Below, piece by piece: positions 34,286 through 44,033 of a DNA stretch of 64,000 nt. The notes under the pieces were generated by a model. That model saw only the letters and a list, made by a program, of their open reading frames with translations, was not told where the DNA came from and ran no database searches. How positions within the stretch are numbered: position 1 is the first letter of the stretch; the number at the start of each line of letters is the position of its first letter. The position numbers and the translations under genes are program-made. The stretch is from Bacteroidales bacterium (GTDB taxonomy: Bacteria > Bacteroidota > Bacteroidia > Bacteroidales > UBA932), in the NCBI GenBank assembly GCA_017544005.1, contig JAFYEZ010000048.1, positions 1 through 64,000 of the forward strand, given 5' to 3'.

Positions 34286-34430
34286 CCGCCAAAGTGGCGG
34301 CGGGGAATGGGCCCTGGAAGGGCCTGGAGCGGGGTAGGGGCCGCCGCCACAGGCCGATTTCGGCCCTTGGCGGCCGCACCTCCTGCGATACAGCGCCCTG
34401 TATCGCAGATTCCCCGCCGCCACTTTGGCG
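34286..34430. repeat. CGCCAAA-family palindromic element, 145 bp (REPIN-like)
   Basis: Arms CCGCCAAAGTGGCGGCGGGG and the complement ending at 34430. It differs from the copy at 32688 at only about five positions and has the same orientation, 1.6 kb away. Confidence 0.85.
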
Positions 34431-34659
34431 AACGGGGGAACGGGCGGCCGGATGTCCGGGCAAGCTGGCGGCCGGGCGGGGAATGTTCATAACTTGTCGC
34501 GGGAAAGCGAAAAAAGGAGTTGGGCGCAGGCGAAAAAATTGATAACTTGCTGCCCGAAGCGGAGGTCTCGGACAAGGAGCCGGACAGGGGCTCGGGCGAG
34601 GGCCCGAACCTGCCGGACAACCGGCCTCCCTTCGACGATTCCGTAAACAGCAACCCGCC
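34431..34659. other. Intergenic region upstream of dnaE
   Basis: No gene is supported. It contains two copies of CGGCCGG, two similar ATAACTTG-containing stretches near 34490 and 34542 (the second, TAACTTGC, is a poor -7 box), and GC-rich sequence up to the dnaE start. The dnaE promoter is not clear. Confidence 0.4.
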
Positions 34660-37600
34660 ATGTCCTTCGCCCACCTGCACGTCCACACGCAGTATTCGAT
34701 TCTCGACGGCCTCTCCGATATTGAGAAACTCTTTGCCCGTGCCCGCGAGCTCAACATGCCCGCGCTGGCCATCACGGATCACGGGAACATGTACGGCGTC
34801 AAGGAGTTCTTCAAGTGGGCGTTCGACAAATCCAACAAGGATGCGGACGGCAACCTGATCGTCAAACCCATCATCGGCTGCGAGGTCTATGTCACCACGC
34901 ACTACGACCACCGTCTCAAGGATCCTTCCCACCGCGCCTATTACCACCTGATCCTCCTGGCCAAGAACTACGCGGGTTACCTGAACCTGATGAAGATCTG
35001 CTCGATCGGCCACGTGGAGGGCATGTACTACCGCCCGCGGGTGTCGCACGAGGTGCTCGAAAAGTACCACGAGAACCTCATCTGCTGCTCCGCCTGCTTG
35101 GCCGGCGAAATTCCGCGGGACATCCAGGCCGGCGACCTGGCCGCGGCGCGCGAGGCCATCCGCTGGCACAAGAATCTCTTCGGAGAGGACTACTACCTGG
35201 AGGTGATGCTCCACAAGACGGAGGTGCCCGGCGGCCCGATCGATGTCTATGAGGCCCAGTCGGTGGTCAACCCGCGCATCTTTGAACTCGCCGAGGAACT
35301 GGATGTCAAGGTGGTGGCCACCAACGACGTCCACTTCATCAACCGCGAGGACGGCCCGGCGCACGACCGCCTCATCTGCCTGACCACCAACTCGGATATC
35401 GACGACCCCAAGCGCCTGCGCTACACCCAGCAGGAGTTCCTCAAGAGCGAGGCGGAGATGGCGGCGCTCTTCCCGAACCATCCGGAGGCGCTTGCCCATA
35501 CGCTGGAGGTGGCCAATAAGGTGGAGGTGTACAGTATCGACCACGACTACATCCTCCCCAAGTATCCCATCGATCCGGCCTTCCTGGCCGATATCGATAC
35601 CCACATGGAAAAGTACCGCGACGTGATCGACGCCGGCCGCACCGACGCCAAGGGTCACGCGCGCAGCGAGGAGTTCTGCCATTCGGTGGCCTACCTCTGC
35701 CACCTGACCTACGAGGGCGCGAAGATCCGCTACGGCGAGACGCTCGACCCCGACACGGCCGCCCGCATCGACTTCGAGCTCAAGACCATCTCCAAGATGG
35801 GCTTCCCGGATTACTTCCTGATCGTGCAGGACTACATCCGCGCCTCGCGCAAGGCCGGCTACATGGTGGGCCCGGGCCGCGGATCGGCCGCCGGCAGCGT
35901 GGTGGCCTACTGCCTCTGGATCACCAACCTGGACCCGATCAAATACAACCTGCTGTTCGAGCGATTCCTCAATCCGGACCGCATCTCGATGCCCGATATC
36001 GACGTGGACTTCGAGAACCTGGACTACGCGCACAAATACATTGAAGACACCTATGGCGCCGACCACGTGGCCCGCGTCATCACCTTCGGCACGATGCTGG
36101 CCAAGGGGGCCATCAAGGACGTGGCGCGCATCAGCCACGTGAGCATCGACGAGTCGAACCGCCTCACCAAGCTGATCCCGAACCGCCTGAGCGAGAAGGT
36201 CAGGAACGAGGACGGCACCTACGAGGAGAAGAGCATGAAGATCAACCTCAAGAACTGCTTCCGCCTCGTGCCCGAACTCAAAATGGAGCTGGAGAGCGGC
36301 ACCGCGCAGAACCGGGAGGTGCTCAAATATGCGCAGCAGCTCGAGGGCAGCATCCGCCAGGTGGGCATGCACGCCTGCGCCACCATCATCGGCCCGGGCA
36401 ACATCTCGGACTACATCCCCATCTGCCTCTCGAAGGACAAGGAGACCGGCGATGACCTGCGCACCTCGCAGTACGACGGCCATTATATCGAGGAGTGCGG
36501 CCTGCTGAAGATGGACTTCCTCGGGCTCAACACCCTCTCCATCATCCACAAGACGCTGGACCTGATCAAGGAGGGCCACGGCATCGATATCGATATCGAG
36601 GCCATCCCGATCGACGACGCCCCCACCTACGAACTCTACAGCCGCGGCGACACTACCTCCATCTTCCAGTTCGAGTCCCCCGGCATGAAGGAGTGGCTGC
36701 AGAAGCTCCATCCGTCGCGCTTTGAGGACCTGATCGCTATGAACGCCCTCTACCGCCCAGGCCCGATGGATTACATCCCGGACTTCGTGGACCGCAAGAA
36801 CGGCGTCAAGCCCATCACCTACGACCTCCCCGAGATGGAGGAGTACCTCTCCGAGACCTACGGCGTCACAGTCTATCAGGAGCAGGTGATGCAGCTCTCC
36901 CAGAAGCTCGCCGGCTTCACCAAGGGCCAGGCCGACAAGCTCCGCAAGGCCATGGGCAAGAAGCAGATCAAGGTGATGGAGGAGCTCTATGTCAAGTTCA
37001 TGGAGGGCGGCCTCAAGAACGGCCTTCCCGAGGAGAAGCTCAAGAAGATCTGGCAGGACTGGCGCGCCTTTGCGGAATACGCCTTCAACAAGTCGCACGC
37101 CACCTGCTACGCCTGGGTCAGCTACCAGACCGCCTACCTCAAGTGCCACTATCCCGCGGAATTCCTGGCCGCCAACCTCAGCTGCAACCTGAGCGACATC
37201 GAGGAGATCACCAAGATCATGGACGACTGCCGCAAGAGCCGGATTGCGGTGCTGAGCCCCGACGTGAACGAGAGTTTCACGGAGTTTACCGTCAACCAGG
37301 AGGGCAACATCCGCTTCGGCATGGGCGGCATCAAGGGCGTCGGCCCGAACGTGATCGACACGGTGATTTCGGAACGCAAGGCGCACGGCCCGTACCGCGA
37401 CATTTTTGATTTCGTGGAGCGCGTGCCGCTCACGGTGGTCAACCGGAAAGTCTTTGAGTGTCTGGCCTTTTCGGGCGCGTTCGACAGCCTGCCGGGCATC
37501 ACGCGCGCCGTCTTTACGTGGAAGGAACCGGGCAAGGAGGATACCTTTATTGACCAACTCCTTCGCTACGCCTACAAGTTCCAGAACGACACCCTCTCGC

Positions 37601-38394
37601 AGGGCGCGAACCTCTTCGGCGGCATGGAGGAGCTCAAGCCGGTCCGCCCGGAGATCCCCACCGTCACCGAGTATGACGAGATCGAGCTGCTCCGGCAGGA
37701 GAAGGAGCTCGTGGGCATGTATATCTCCGCCCATCCGCTGGACAAGTTCAAGCTGGAAATCAAGGAGTTTACCAATGCCGATATCGCACGCGTGAACGAG
37801 GCGGAGAGCCGCATGGCGGTGGACAAGGCCTACCGCGACAAGGTCTTCTACATTGCCGGCATCGTGACGGCCACCGAGGCGGGCATGTCCAAGACCAACA
37901 AACCCTGGAGCAAGTTCACGATGGAGGATTATTCCGGGCAGATCACCTTCCGCCTCTACGGCAAGGACCACGAGAACTTCATGAAGTACACCACGTTGCA
38001 CAACCAGCTCTTTGTGAAGTGCGCCACGGTGAAGCGCTACCGCGGCAAGGATGCCGATCCCAAGGAGGAGGACGAGTATTCGCTCCGCCTGCAGGGCATC
38101 AAGCTGCTGGGCAACACGAGCGAGGAGTTTTTCACCGAACTGCACGTGGGGTTCCCGATCAATCGGGTGGATGCGGCCTTCCGCAAGCGGCTGCTGGCCA
38201 TCCTCAAGCGCCACAAGGGCGATATCCGCCTCTACTTTGATATCCACTACCGGTTCGGCGGGAGCGAGGACGTCCTCACGATGTTCTCCAAGAAGTACCT
38301 GGTCAAGCCCTCCGACGCCCTCTTTGACGAGCTCGACGCCCTGGGCATTCCCTACCGCCTCTACAAGAAGGACACCACCAAGTGGTTCCAGTAG
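34660..38394 (+). CDS. dnaE: DNA polymerase III alpha subunit
   Basis: A 1244-aa replicative polymerase. The PHP domain is at the N-terminus (FAHLHVHTQYSILDG; AITDHGNMYGV). The C-family catalytic core shows GPGRGSAAGSVVAYCLW and the metal-binding PDIDVDFE. The fingers region has YRPGPMDYIPDFVDRKNG, a helix-hairpin-helix lies near residue 890 (GMGGIKGVGPNVIDTV) and an OB fold near the C-terminus (FTMEDYSGQITFRLYGKDHE). Length is normal for DnaE1 in Bacteroidetes. It ends next to pyrG on the opposite strand with no space between the stop codons. Confidence 0.97.
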   Translation: MSFAHLHVHTQYSILDGLSDIEKLFARARELNMPALAITDHGNMYGVKEFFKWAFDKSNKDADGNLIVKPIIGCEVYVTTHYDHRLKDPSHRAYYHLILLAKNYAGYLNLMKICSIGHVEGMYYRPRVSHEVLEKYHENLICCSACLAGEIPRDIQAGDLAAAREAIRWHKNLFGEDYYLEVMLHKTEVPGGPIDVYEAQSVVNPRIFELAEELDVKVVATNDVHFINREDGPAHDRLICLTTNSDIDDPKRLRYTQQEFLKSEAEMAALFPNHPEALAHTLEVANKVEVYSIDHDYILPKYPIDPAFLADIDTHMEKYRDVIDAGRTDAKGHARSEEFCHSVAYLCHLTYEGAKIRYGETLDPDTAARIDFELKTISKMGFPDYFLIVQDYIRASRKAGYMVGPGRGSAAGSVVAYCLWITNLDPIKYNLLFERFLNPDRISMPDIDVDFENLDYAHKYIEDTYGADHVARVITFGTMLAKGAIKDVARISHVSIDESNRLTKLIPNRLSEKVRNEDGTYEEKSMKINLKNCFRLVPELKMELESGTAQNREVLKYAQQLEGSIRQVGMHACATIIGPGNISDYIPICLSKDKETGDDLRTSQYDGHYIEECGLLKMDFLGLNTLSIIHKTLDLIKEGHGIDIDIEAIPIDDAPTYELYSRGDTTSIFQFESPGMKEWLQKLHPSRFEDLIAMNALYRPGPMDYIPDFVDRKNGVKPITYDLPEMEEYLSETYGVTVYQEQVMQLSQKLAGFTKGQADKLRKAMGKKQIKVMEELYVKFMEGGLKNGLPEEKLKKIWQDWRAFAEYAFNKSHATCYAWVSYQTAYLKCHYPAEFLAANLSCNLSDIEEITKIMDDCRKSRIAVLSPDVNESFTEFTVNQEGNIRFGMGGIKGVGPNVIDTVISERKAHGPYRDIFDFVERVPLTVVNRKVFECLAFSGAFDSLPGITRAVFTWKEPGKEDTFIDQLLRYAYKFQNDTLSQGANLFGGMEELKPVRPEIPTVTEYDEIELLRQEKELVGMYISAHPLDKFKLEIKEFTNADIARVNEAESRMAVDKAYRDKVFYIAGIVTATEAGMSKTNKPWSKFTMEDYSGQITFRLYGKDHENFMKYTTLHNQLFVKCATVKRYRGKDADPKEEDEYSLRLQGIKLLGNTSEEFFTELHVGFPINRVDAAFRKRLLAILKRHKGDIRLYFDIHYRFGGSEDVLTMFSKKYLVKPSDALFDELDALGIPYRLYKKDTTKWFQ

Positions 38395-40011
38395 TTACCT
38401 CCCGCTGCGGGCGATGGCGGCCCGGATGAAGGCCGTGAAGATGGGCTGCGGGTTTTCCGGGGTGCTCTTGAACTCCGGATGGAACTGCGTTCCGATAAAG
38501 AACGGATGCGCGGGAATCTCCACGATTTCCACCAGCCCGGTTTCCGGGTTTCGGCCCGAGAAGACCATGCCGGCCTCCTGAAACGCTTTCAGGTAGGTGC
38601 TGTTGAACTCGTAGCGGTGGCGGTGCCTCTCCCGGATTACCACCGCGCCGCCATAGATGCGGCCCGCCATCGAGCCGGGCGCGAGCGCGCAGGCGTAGGC
38701 CCCCAGCCGCATCGTACCGCCCTTGACGGTGGTGGCCTTCTGCTCTTCCATCAGGTCGATCACCGGGTGCTTCGTGTCGGGTTCCATTTCGGTGGAGGCG
38801 GCGTCGGCAAAGCCCAGCACATCCCGGGCGAACTCCACCACCGCCATCTGCATGCCCAGGCAGATGCCAAAGAAGGGGATCCCGTTTTCGCGGGCATAGC
38901 GCACCGCCGCAATTTTTCCGGGGATACCACGGCTGCCGAATCCCGGCGCCACCAGCACGCCGTCCATACCCGCAAGCGCCTCAGCCACATTCTCTTCGCT
39001 GATATGCTCCGAATGGAGCGCCGTCAGGTTGACGCGGCATTCGCAGGCGGCCCCGGCGTGGGTGAATGATTCGCGGATGGATTTATAGGCGTCCTGCAGC
39101 TCCACATATTTGCCCACCATGGCAATGTTCACCTCGTGTTTCGGGTTCTGCAGCCGCGCCAGAAAGGCCTTGAGCGCGGTCAGGTTCGGCTCCGGCGCGC
39201 AGTTCTTGATTTCCAACTTATTGAGGACCAGGGTGTCCAGTCCCTCTTGTTCCATGTTGAGCGGCACCTGGTAGATGCTCCACGCATCCGTGGACTGGAT
39301 CACATGGCCGGGCCGGACGTTGCAGAAGAGCGCAATTTTCTTGCGCAGCTCGGGCGTCAGGGGCACCTCGGTGCGGCAGACGATGATGTCCGGATGGACG
39401 CCGGCCGACTGCAGTTCCCGCACCGAGTGTTGCGTAGGCTTGGTTTTCAGCTCTTTGGCCGCCTTGAGGTAGGGGATCAGCGTGAGGTGGATGCTCAGGA
39501 AATCTTCCTCCGGCAGTTCCCACTGCAGCTGTCGCATCGCCTCCACGAAGGGTTGCGATTCCATGTCGCCCACCGTTCCGCCGACCTCCGTAATCACGAC
39601 ATCGTATTGCCCCGAGCTGCCCAGCAGGAGCATCCGGCGCTTGATTTCATCGGTAATATGGGGGACAATCTGGACGGTCTTGCCCAGGTAGGCGCCCTCC
39701 CGCTCCTTGGTGATGACGGTGTTGTAGATCTTGCCGGTGGTCACATTGTTGGCCTTGGTCATATGCACGCCCAGGAACCGTTCGTAATGGCCGAGGTCCA
39801 GGTCGGTCTCGGCGCCGTCTTCCGTGACGTAGCACTCGCCGTGCTCATAAGGGTTGAGCGTGCCGGGATCGATGTTGATATAGGGGTCGAATTTCTGGAT
39901 GGTGACGGCGAGTCCGCGCGCCTGGAGCAATTTGGCCAGCGAGGCCGCTACGATGCCCTTTCCGAGCGATGAAGCCACGCCTCCCGTTACAAAAACATAC
40001 TTGGTATTCAT
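38395..40011 (-). CDS. pyrG: CTP synthase
   Basis: A 538-aa enzyme that makes CTP from UTP, ATP and glutamine. The start at 40011 gives MNTKYVFVTGGVASSLGKGI, the universal N-terminus; upstream in-frame codons cover the promoter. The synthase part shows the EVGGTVGDMES motif. The glutamine amidotransferase part has the nucleophile cysteine in FGICLGMQMAVVEFARDVLG and the histidine/glutamate near GTQFHPEFKS. A -7 box lies at 40038-40045. Confidence 0.97.
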   Translation of the reverse strand: MNTKYVFVTGGVASSLGKGIVAASLAKLLQARGLAVTIQKFDPYINIDPGTLNPYEHGECYVTEDGAETDLDLGHYERFLGVHMTKANNVTTGKIYNTVITKEREGAYLGKTVQIVPHITDEIKRRMLLLGSSGQYDVVITEVGGTVGDMESQPFVEAMRQLQWELPEEDFLSIHLTLIPYLKAAKELKTKPTQHSVRELQSAGVHPDIIVCRTEVPLTPELRKKIALFCNVRPGHVIQSTDAWSIYQVPLNMEQEGLDTLVLNKLEIKNCAPEPNLTALKAFLARLQNPKHEVNIAMVGKYVELQDAYKSIRESFTHAGAACECRVNLTALHSEHISEENVAEALAGMDGVLVAPGFGSRGIPGKIAAVRYARENGIPFFGICLGMQMAVVEFARDVLGFADAASTEMEPDTKHPVIDLMEEQKATTVKGGTMRLGAYACALAPGSMAGRIYGGAVVIRERHRHRYEFNSTYLKAFQEAGMVFSGRNPETGLVEIVEIPAHPFFIGTQFHPEFKSTPENPQPIFTAFIRAAIARSGR

Positions 40012-40037
40012 AGGCCTGCTTGATATGCAACGGGATA

Positions 40038-40045
40038 CAAATGTA
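40038..40045 (-). promoter_or_regulatory. pyrG -7 box
   Basis: Minus-strand TACATTTG, 26 bases before the pyrG ATG. Confidence 0.55.
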
Positions 40046-40233
40046 ATCATTTCCCCGCAACGACGACTCATTTGGAGAAAAAAAGTCGGAGGGACTGTTT
40101 TTTTTAAAATATAGCCGTTTTATTGATTTTCAATAGATTGCGGGATTGTAAAGAGTTATTTTTCCGGGGTTGAACCGGTTAGTTTGGGCTGTATCTTCGT
40201 CGCAAGTATTAACCGCTAAAGCGATGAAAGATT

Positions 40234-41103
40234 ATGAAGAGTTTAAAAGAACGTTACCGCGAAGGACAGCGGTACATTATCCCCACCTCCGACTGGGGAT
40301 TCAAACGACTGTTCGGAACCGAGATGAACAAGAATCTGCTGATCGGGTTCCTCAACCGCATCATCGATGACAGAACCATCGAGACGGTGGAGTATTTGAA
40401 CACTGAGCCGTTGTTACCGTTCGGTAAGACATTGGAGATGCGATTCGATGTTTATTGCAAGTGCACCGATGGCTCGCGTGTGATTGTGGAGATGCAGAAT
40501 TATGTGCGTCCTGCCTTTGTCAATCGGGTGCAACTCTACGCTTCGGCTGCCGTTCTGGAGCGATATGCCAATGAGCGGAACGGCGATGACCGGATCACCA
40601 AGACGTACTGTATCGCAATCACGGGAGAAAACGTCTTTCCGGAAATCAAGCATGCGCCCGTAAGACTGGCCATGTGCGATATAGATGCCGGGACGACCCA
40701 CATCTTGAATGATCAAATCTTGCAAATATTCATTGAATTGCCTAAGTTTGCAGACACCGTACGAATGCTGGAAGAGAACGCAGACTTTTTGGATAAGTTT
40801 GCCGTTGTGATGAAGACCCTGGAGCAGTACAAGGAGCCGCCTACCGAATTGCAAGACGATCTTCTGGACGACCTCTTTGATGCTGCCGACACAAAGCATT
40901 ACGACTCGGCAGATAAGGACAATTATAAAGCACAGCTTATGAATCAGTTTGAATACGAAGCAACCCTCCGGGACTACAAAGAAGAAGGCCGCGCCGAAGG
41001 TCGCGATGAGGCGCGCGCTCAAATCGCTCGTGCGATGAAGGCAGAAGGCCTTTCGGATGACCTCATCAAAGATGTTACCGGGGTTTCTCCGGACGCCCTC
41101 TAA
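40234..41103 (+). CDS. Rpn-family recombination-promoting nuclease / PD-(D/E)XK transposase-like protein
   Basis: A 289-aa protein of the Rpn/transposase_31 group, very common in Bacteroidales. The N-terminus YIIPTSDWGFKRLFGTEMNK and the nuclease core LEMRFDVYCKCTDGSRVIVE (Asp, then E-x-Q as the metal site) are diagnostic. The C-terminal third is helical and charged, with EEGRAEGRDEARAQIARAMK. Such proteins cut DNA and have been linked to recA-independent horizontal transfer; their cellular role is unsettled. It has its own terminator and lies beside the AT-rich defence-like block. Confidence 0.87.
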   Translation: MKSLKERYREGQRYIIPTSDWGFKRLFGTEMNKNLLIGFLNRIIDDRTIETVEYLNTEPLLPFGKTLEMRFDVYCKCTDGSRVIVEMQNYVRPAFVNRVQLYASAAVLERYANERNGDDRITKTYCIAITGENVFPEIKHAPVRLAMCDIDAGTTHILNDQILQIFIELPKFADTVRMLEENADFLDKFAVVMKTLEQYKEPPTELQDDLLDDLFDAADTKHYDSADKDNYKAQLMNQFEYEATLRDYKEEGRAEGRDEARAQIARAMKAEGLSDDLIKDVTGVSPDAL

Positions 41104-41124
41104 CCGCAACGTTCATACTTTAAA

Positions 41125-41152
41125 CCGCCCTGTCGCCGGGGCGGCTTTTTTT
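41125..41152 (+). terminator. Terminator of the Rpn nuclease gene
   Basis: Stem CCGCCC/GGGCGG (41125-41130 and 41139-41144) followed by seven T. Confidence 0.85.
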
Positions 41153-41269
41153 ATTGCGGGCTGGGCGGAAGGTGCAGGCCGGTCGGGAACTGTGTTGACT
41201 GGGGCAAGCCCCAGACCCCCCGCTCCCGGCCTATAGGTCCTCGGGTCAAGCCCTCGGACACGGCCTCCG

Positions 41270-43966
41270 CTAGGCCGCTGATGCGGCCTTTGCTTCAAGA
41301 TATTGGCGAATTTTTTCTTTCTCTTGAGATCCGGAAGTGCTAAGTCTCAGTAACGGAAGACCGATCGCATTCAAGACAGCGTTCTTCAGATCATCTCGTT
41401 TTCCTTGTCTGGACTCAGCCTGATGGTATTGTGTTCCATCCACTTCAATGGCGAGTTTAGCCCTTCGTGAAACGCGGTCATAGATTAGAAAGTCAATATG
41501 GGACCAAGAACATGATGCAAAAGCGCGCTGCTCTTGATTGAGGTGAGAAGATGGCGTGATGAGGTGCCTAAGAGGATAGTGCATTAAGATTCCGTAATGG
41601 TGAAGCTCATCTTCTTTAAGTACATCCCGAATAGCCCAGTACGTCAAATTCTCTGAATCATATTCGGAAACCCGGCGATGTGTCTTATAGAAGTCCAGCA
41701 GTTCTTTGGTATAATCCTCATAAAGAAGATCGAAGATTGACGAAATCTCGCTTTGTTCACTCTTCCCTTGATAATACTCAATGTAGTCTATCAGACTCTG
41801 AATATTTGTATCTGGCTGTTCGTCGGCTGATACGACAAGCGTAAATTGCTTCTTGGCTCGGGATACAGCGACATTCAGTAGATGAGGGTCGTCGGTAAAT
41901 TCCTGAATCTGATTGTCGACAGTTGAGAGAATAATAGCGTCATCTTCTCGTCCTTGAAACTTGTGTACAGTTGCGGCAACATAGTCTCGGCCATTCTCCT
42001 TTAAAGCCTCTTGAATTGCATTTACCTGATTGTTGTAGGGGGCGATAATACCAATGTCCGTAAATCGTTCTTCCAATGCTGGCAACACTTCTTGTACAAC
42101 CGTCTCCACTTGCCTTATATTAATGGTCCCTCGAGCGTGGTTGCCCTTTACGGTTCTAACGACACGAATAGGGGCAAACTCGGATTCGCTTTTTTTCATA
42201 GGAATCAGCGCTCCATCATAAAACTGCTTGCTACAAAACCCGATGATGAGAGGATCGCATCGATAGTGCTCCCTTAAAAGCGTTTGTGAAATCTTTGGAT
42301 AAAGGCTACAGATTGAAGATAGGAAACTATTCGTGGAATACCGATATGCCTCCGAAATACCATATTTAGCGAAAATAGCACCAACAACTTCTTCGGTGTG
42401 GTTGTCAACGACATTCGGCAACTGCTTAAGGTCACCGACGACGACAGCATTGTTGGCGCTACTCATGGCAAGCGCTCCCGAAGCAATATCTACCTGAGAG
42501 GCCTCATCCATAATTAGATAGTCGAACTTGTATGCAGGATTAATATTGGAGGTAGCGGAGAAAGTTGTACTGAGAACGACAGGATACTCTTGTAAAAAGT
42601 CTTTGGTTTTTAGGAATAATTCATCTGCCGCAAACACTTTTCTTTCCTTTTTGGTGGAGTATTTCCGAAACAAATAATCCTTTAGAACCAGCAAGGAAAT
42701 ACTTCGCAGCCGATCATTCTTTGCATCGGCGTCTTTAACCGTTTCTCCATATTGCTGGCACATTTTCTCAAGATGAGAAATCTTGGCCAGAATAATCAAG
42801 TAATGGAGATTATCCGAAATATCATCGGAAGGAGTCAGCCCGTGGAGACGTAGCCGGATTTTTGTAAAAAAAGATAAATGATGCTTATACTCCAGATCTC
42901 GGCTGCTTGCGAGGCAGAGCCGTTGGAGTGTCTTCACCGAAAGTGGCCGACGAGTTGAGGCTTTGTTAGGATACCGTTGAGCCTGTCTTCGATACTCCGC
43001 CAGTTTCTCTGAACAAAGAGCTAATTGCTCCTGGCATTCAAACAAGTACTGGAGCTCCTTGGAGAGTGAAACAGCTTCTCGATAAAGCGACTCGGCATGA
43101 GCCTGTTTCCAGGAAGTCATGTCAGGGAAAGCACCGGTTTGCTGCTCAATGAATGCAGCTTTATTACTCGCCCGACCAAGCTGTGCACACAAGAAATCAA
43201 GCCCTTGGGCTTCTAGTTTTTCTCGAACATTATCCACGGCGGAATTGTTATTCGAGACAATTTGCATGGTTTTGTTCTCCAGAATCAAATTAGCCAGGAT
43301 GTTCAAAATGGTCTGTGTCTTGCCGGTACCGGGAGGGCCTTGAATAACGCTGATTCGATTCTCCAGCGCATTGCGAACGGCCTGATACTGACTTCTGTTG
43401 CACCCGAAAGGAAAGATGGGAGAGCTCTGTTTGGCGTCCGGTTTTCTATACGATTCAACATTAAGATATGCTTCAAGCAACGAGTTCTTGGCCACAAACT
43501 CGATCTTTGTGTACTTGTCGGCAAGACTGACGCTTTTATCGTCATCAATGGGAATGACGTGATATTTGGCGACCTCGTTGAGGTATTCCCACACATTGAT
43601 GGAACGATAATCGTCAAGATGCTCTTCTATTGTCAGATAATCTGATGTATAGTTTTTCCCCGTTCCGTTTTCGTAAATAATCCGGTATGCGGTATTATGT
43701 TTTCCTTCGAAAACCCTTACGCCAAGGATATGGAAAAACACCTCACCATCCTTCTTCCGGGTTATTCTGAAGGGTGGTTCAAGTTGCCGTGAGAACTCGG
43801 CGACATCGACATTTAAGGGGTTGTAATAAAGATAGTTTCCTCCCTTTTTAAACTGAACAAAAAACTGACCTCGACGCTCATCATAACCGAATGTCTTAAT
43901 GTCGTCGCGGAGCTTAAAATCTCCAGACTGATCCCTTAGAAAGACGATTTGTTTGATTTGAGTCAT
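41270..43966 (-). CDS. SF1 helicase with C-terminal DUF2726/Vsr-like nuclease domain
   Basis: An 898-aa protein if it starts at 43966 (MTQIKQIVFLRDQSG). An earlier ATG at 44056 would add 30 residues and overlap the HNH gene by 23 bases. Walker A is GPPGTGKT (about residues 210-217), Walker B YLIMDEASQVDIASG, motif III VVGDLKQLPN, and the C-terminal motor has LREHYRCDPLIIGF and LLNVAVSRAKKQF: a UPF1/Dna2-type (AAA_11/AAA_12) helicase. The last 80 residues carry DFLIYDRVSRRAKLAIEVDG, with Asp and E-x-D as in DUF2726/Vsr-like nucleases. It is the third gene behind the promoter at 46084. Base composition is clearly AT-richer than its surroundings. A defence role is inferred. Confidence 0.82.
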   Translation of the reverse strand: MTQIKQIVFLRDQSGDFKLRDDIKTFGYDERRGQFFVQFKKGGNYLYYNPLNVDVAEFSRQLEPPFRITRKKDGEVFFHILGVRVFEGKHNTAYRIIYENGTGKNYTSDYLTIEEHLDDYRSINVWEYLNEVAKYHVIPIDDDKSVSLADKYTKIEFVAKNSLLEAYLNVESYRKPDAKQSSPIFPFGCNRSQYQAVRNALENRISVIQGPPGTGKTQTILNILANLILENKTMQIVSNNNSAVDNVREKLEAQGLDFLCAQLGRASNKAAFIEQQTGAFPDMTSWKQAHAESLYREAVSLSKELQYLFECQEQLALCSEKLAEYRRQAQRYPNKASTRRPLSVKTLQRLCLASSRDLEYKHHLSFFTKIRLRLHGLTPSDDISDNLHYLIILAKISHLEKMCQQYGETVKDADAKNDRLRSISLLVLKDYLFRKYSTKKERKVFAADELFLKTKDFLQEYPVVLSTTFSATSNINPAYKFDYLIMDEASQVDIASGALAMSSANNAVVVGDLKQLPNVVDNHTEEVVGAIFAKYGISEAYRYSTNSFLSSICSLYPKISQTLLREHYRCDPLIIGFCSKQFYDGALIPMKKSESEFAPIRVVRTVKGNHARGTINIRQVETVVQEVLPALEERFTDIGIIAPYNNQVNAIQEALKENGRDYVAATVHKFQGREDDAIILSTVDNQIQEFTDDPHLLNVAVSRAKKQFTLVVSADEQPDTNIQSLIDYIEYYQGKSEQSEISSIFDLLYEDYTKELLDFYKTHRRVSEYDSENLTYWAIRDVLKEDELHHYGILMHYPLRHLITPSSHLNQEQRAFASCSWSHIDFLIYDRVSRRAKLAIEVDGTQYHQAESRQGKRDDLKNAVLNAIGLPLLRLSTSGSQEKEKIRQYLEAKAASAA

Positions 43967-44033
43967 ACGCGGAAGCTTTTGATTAATAATTCGAAAAACA
44001 GCGAGTTCGAGAATGGGGTATACATACCAATGA

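Noticed and set aside
34258..38247. A 1329-codon open frame antisense to dnaE
   Set aside because: Mirrors the dnaE codon pattern and has no recognisable motif; its 5' end runs through the intergenic palindrome.
41160..41269. GC-rich stretch after the Rpn terminator as a gene or tRNA
   Set aside because: It has small nested stems (GGGGC/GCCCC; GGCCGG/CCGGCC) but no cloverleaf or credible coding frame; it probably ends helicase transcription.
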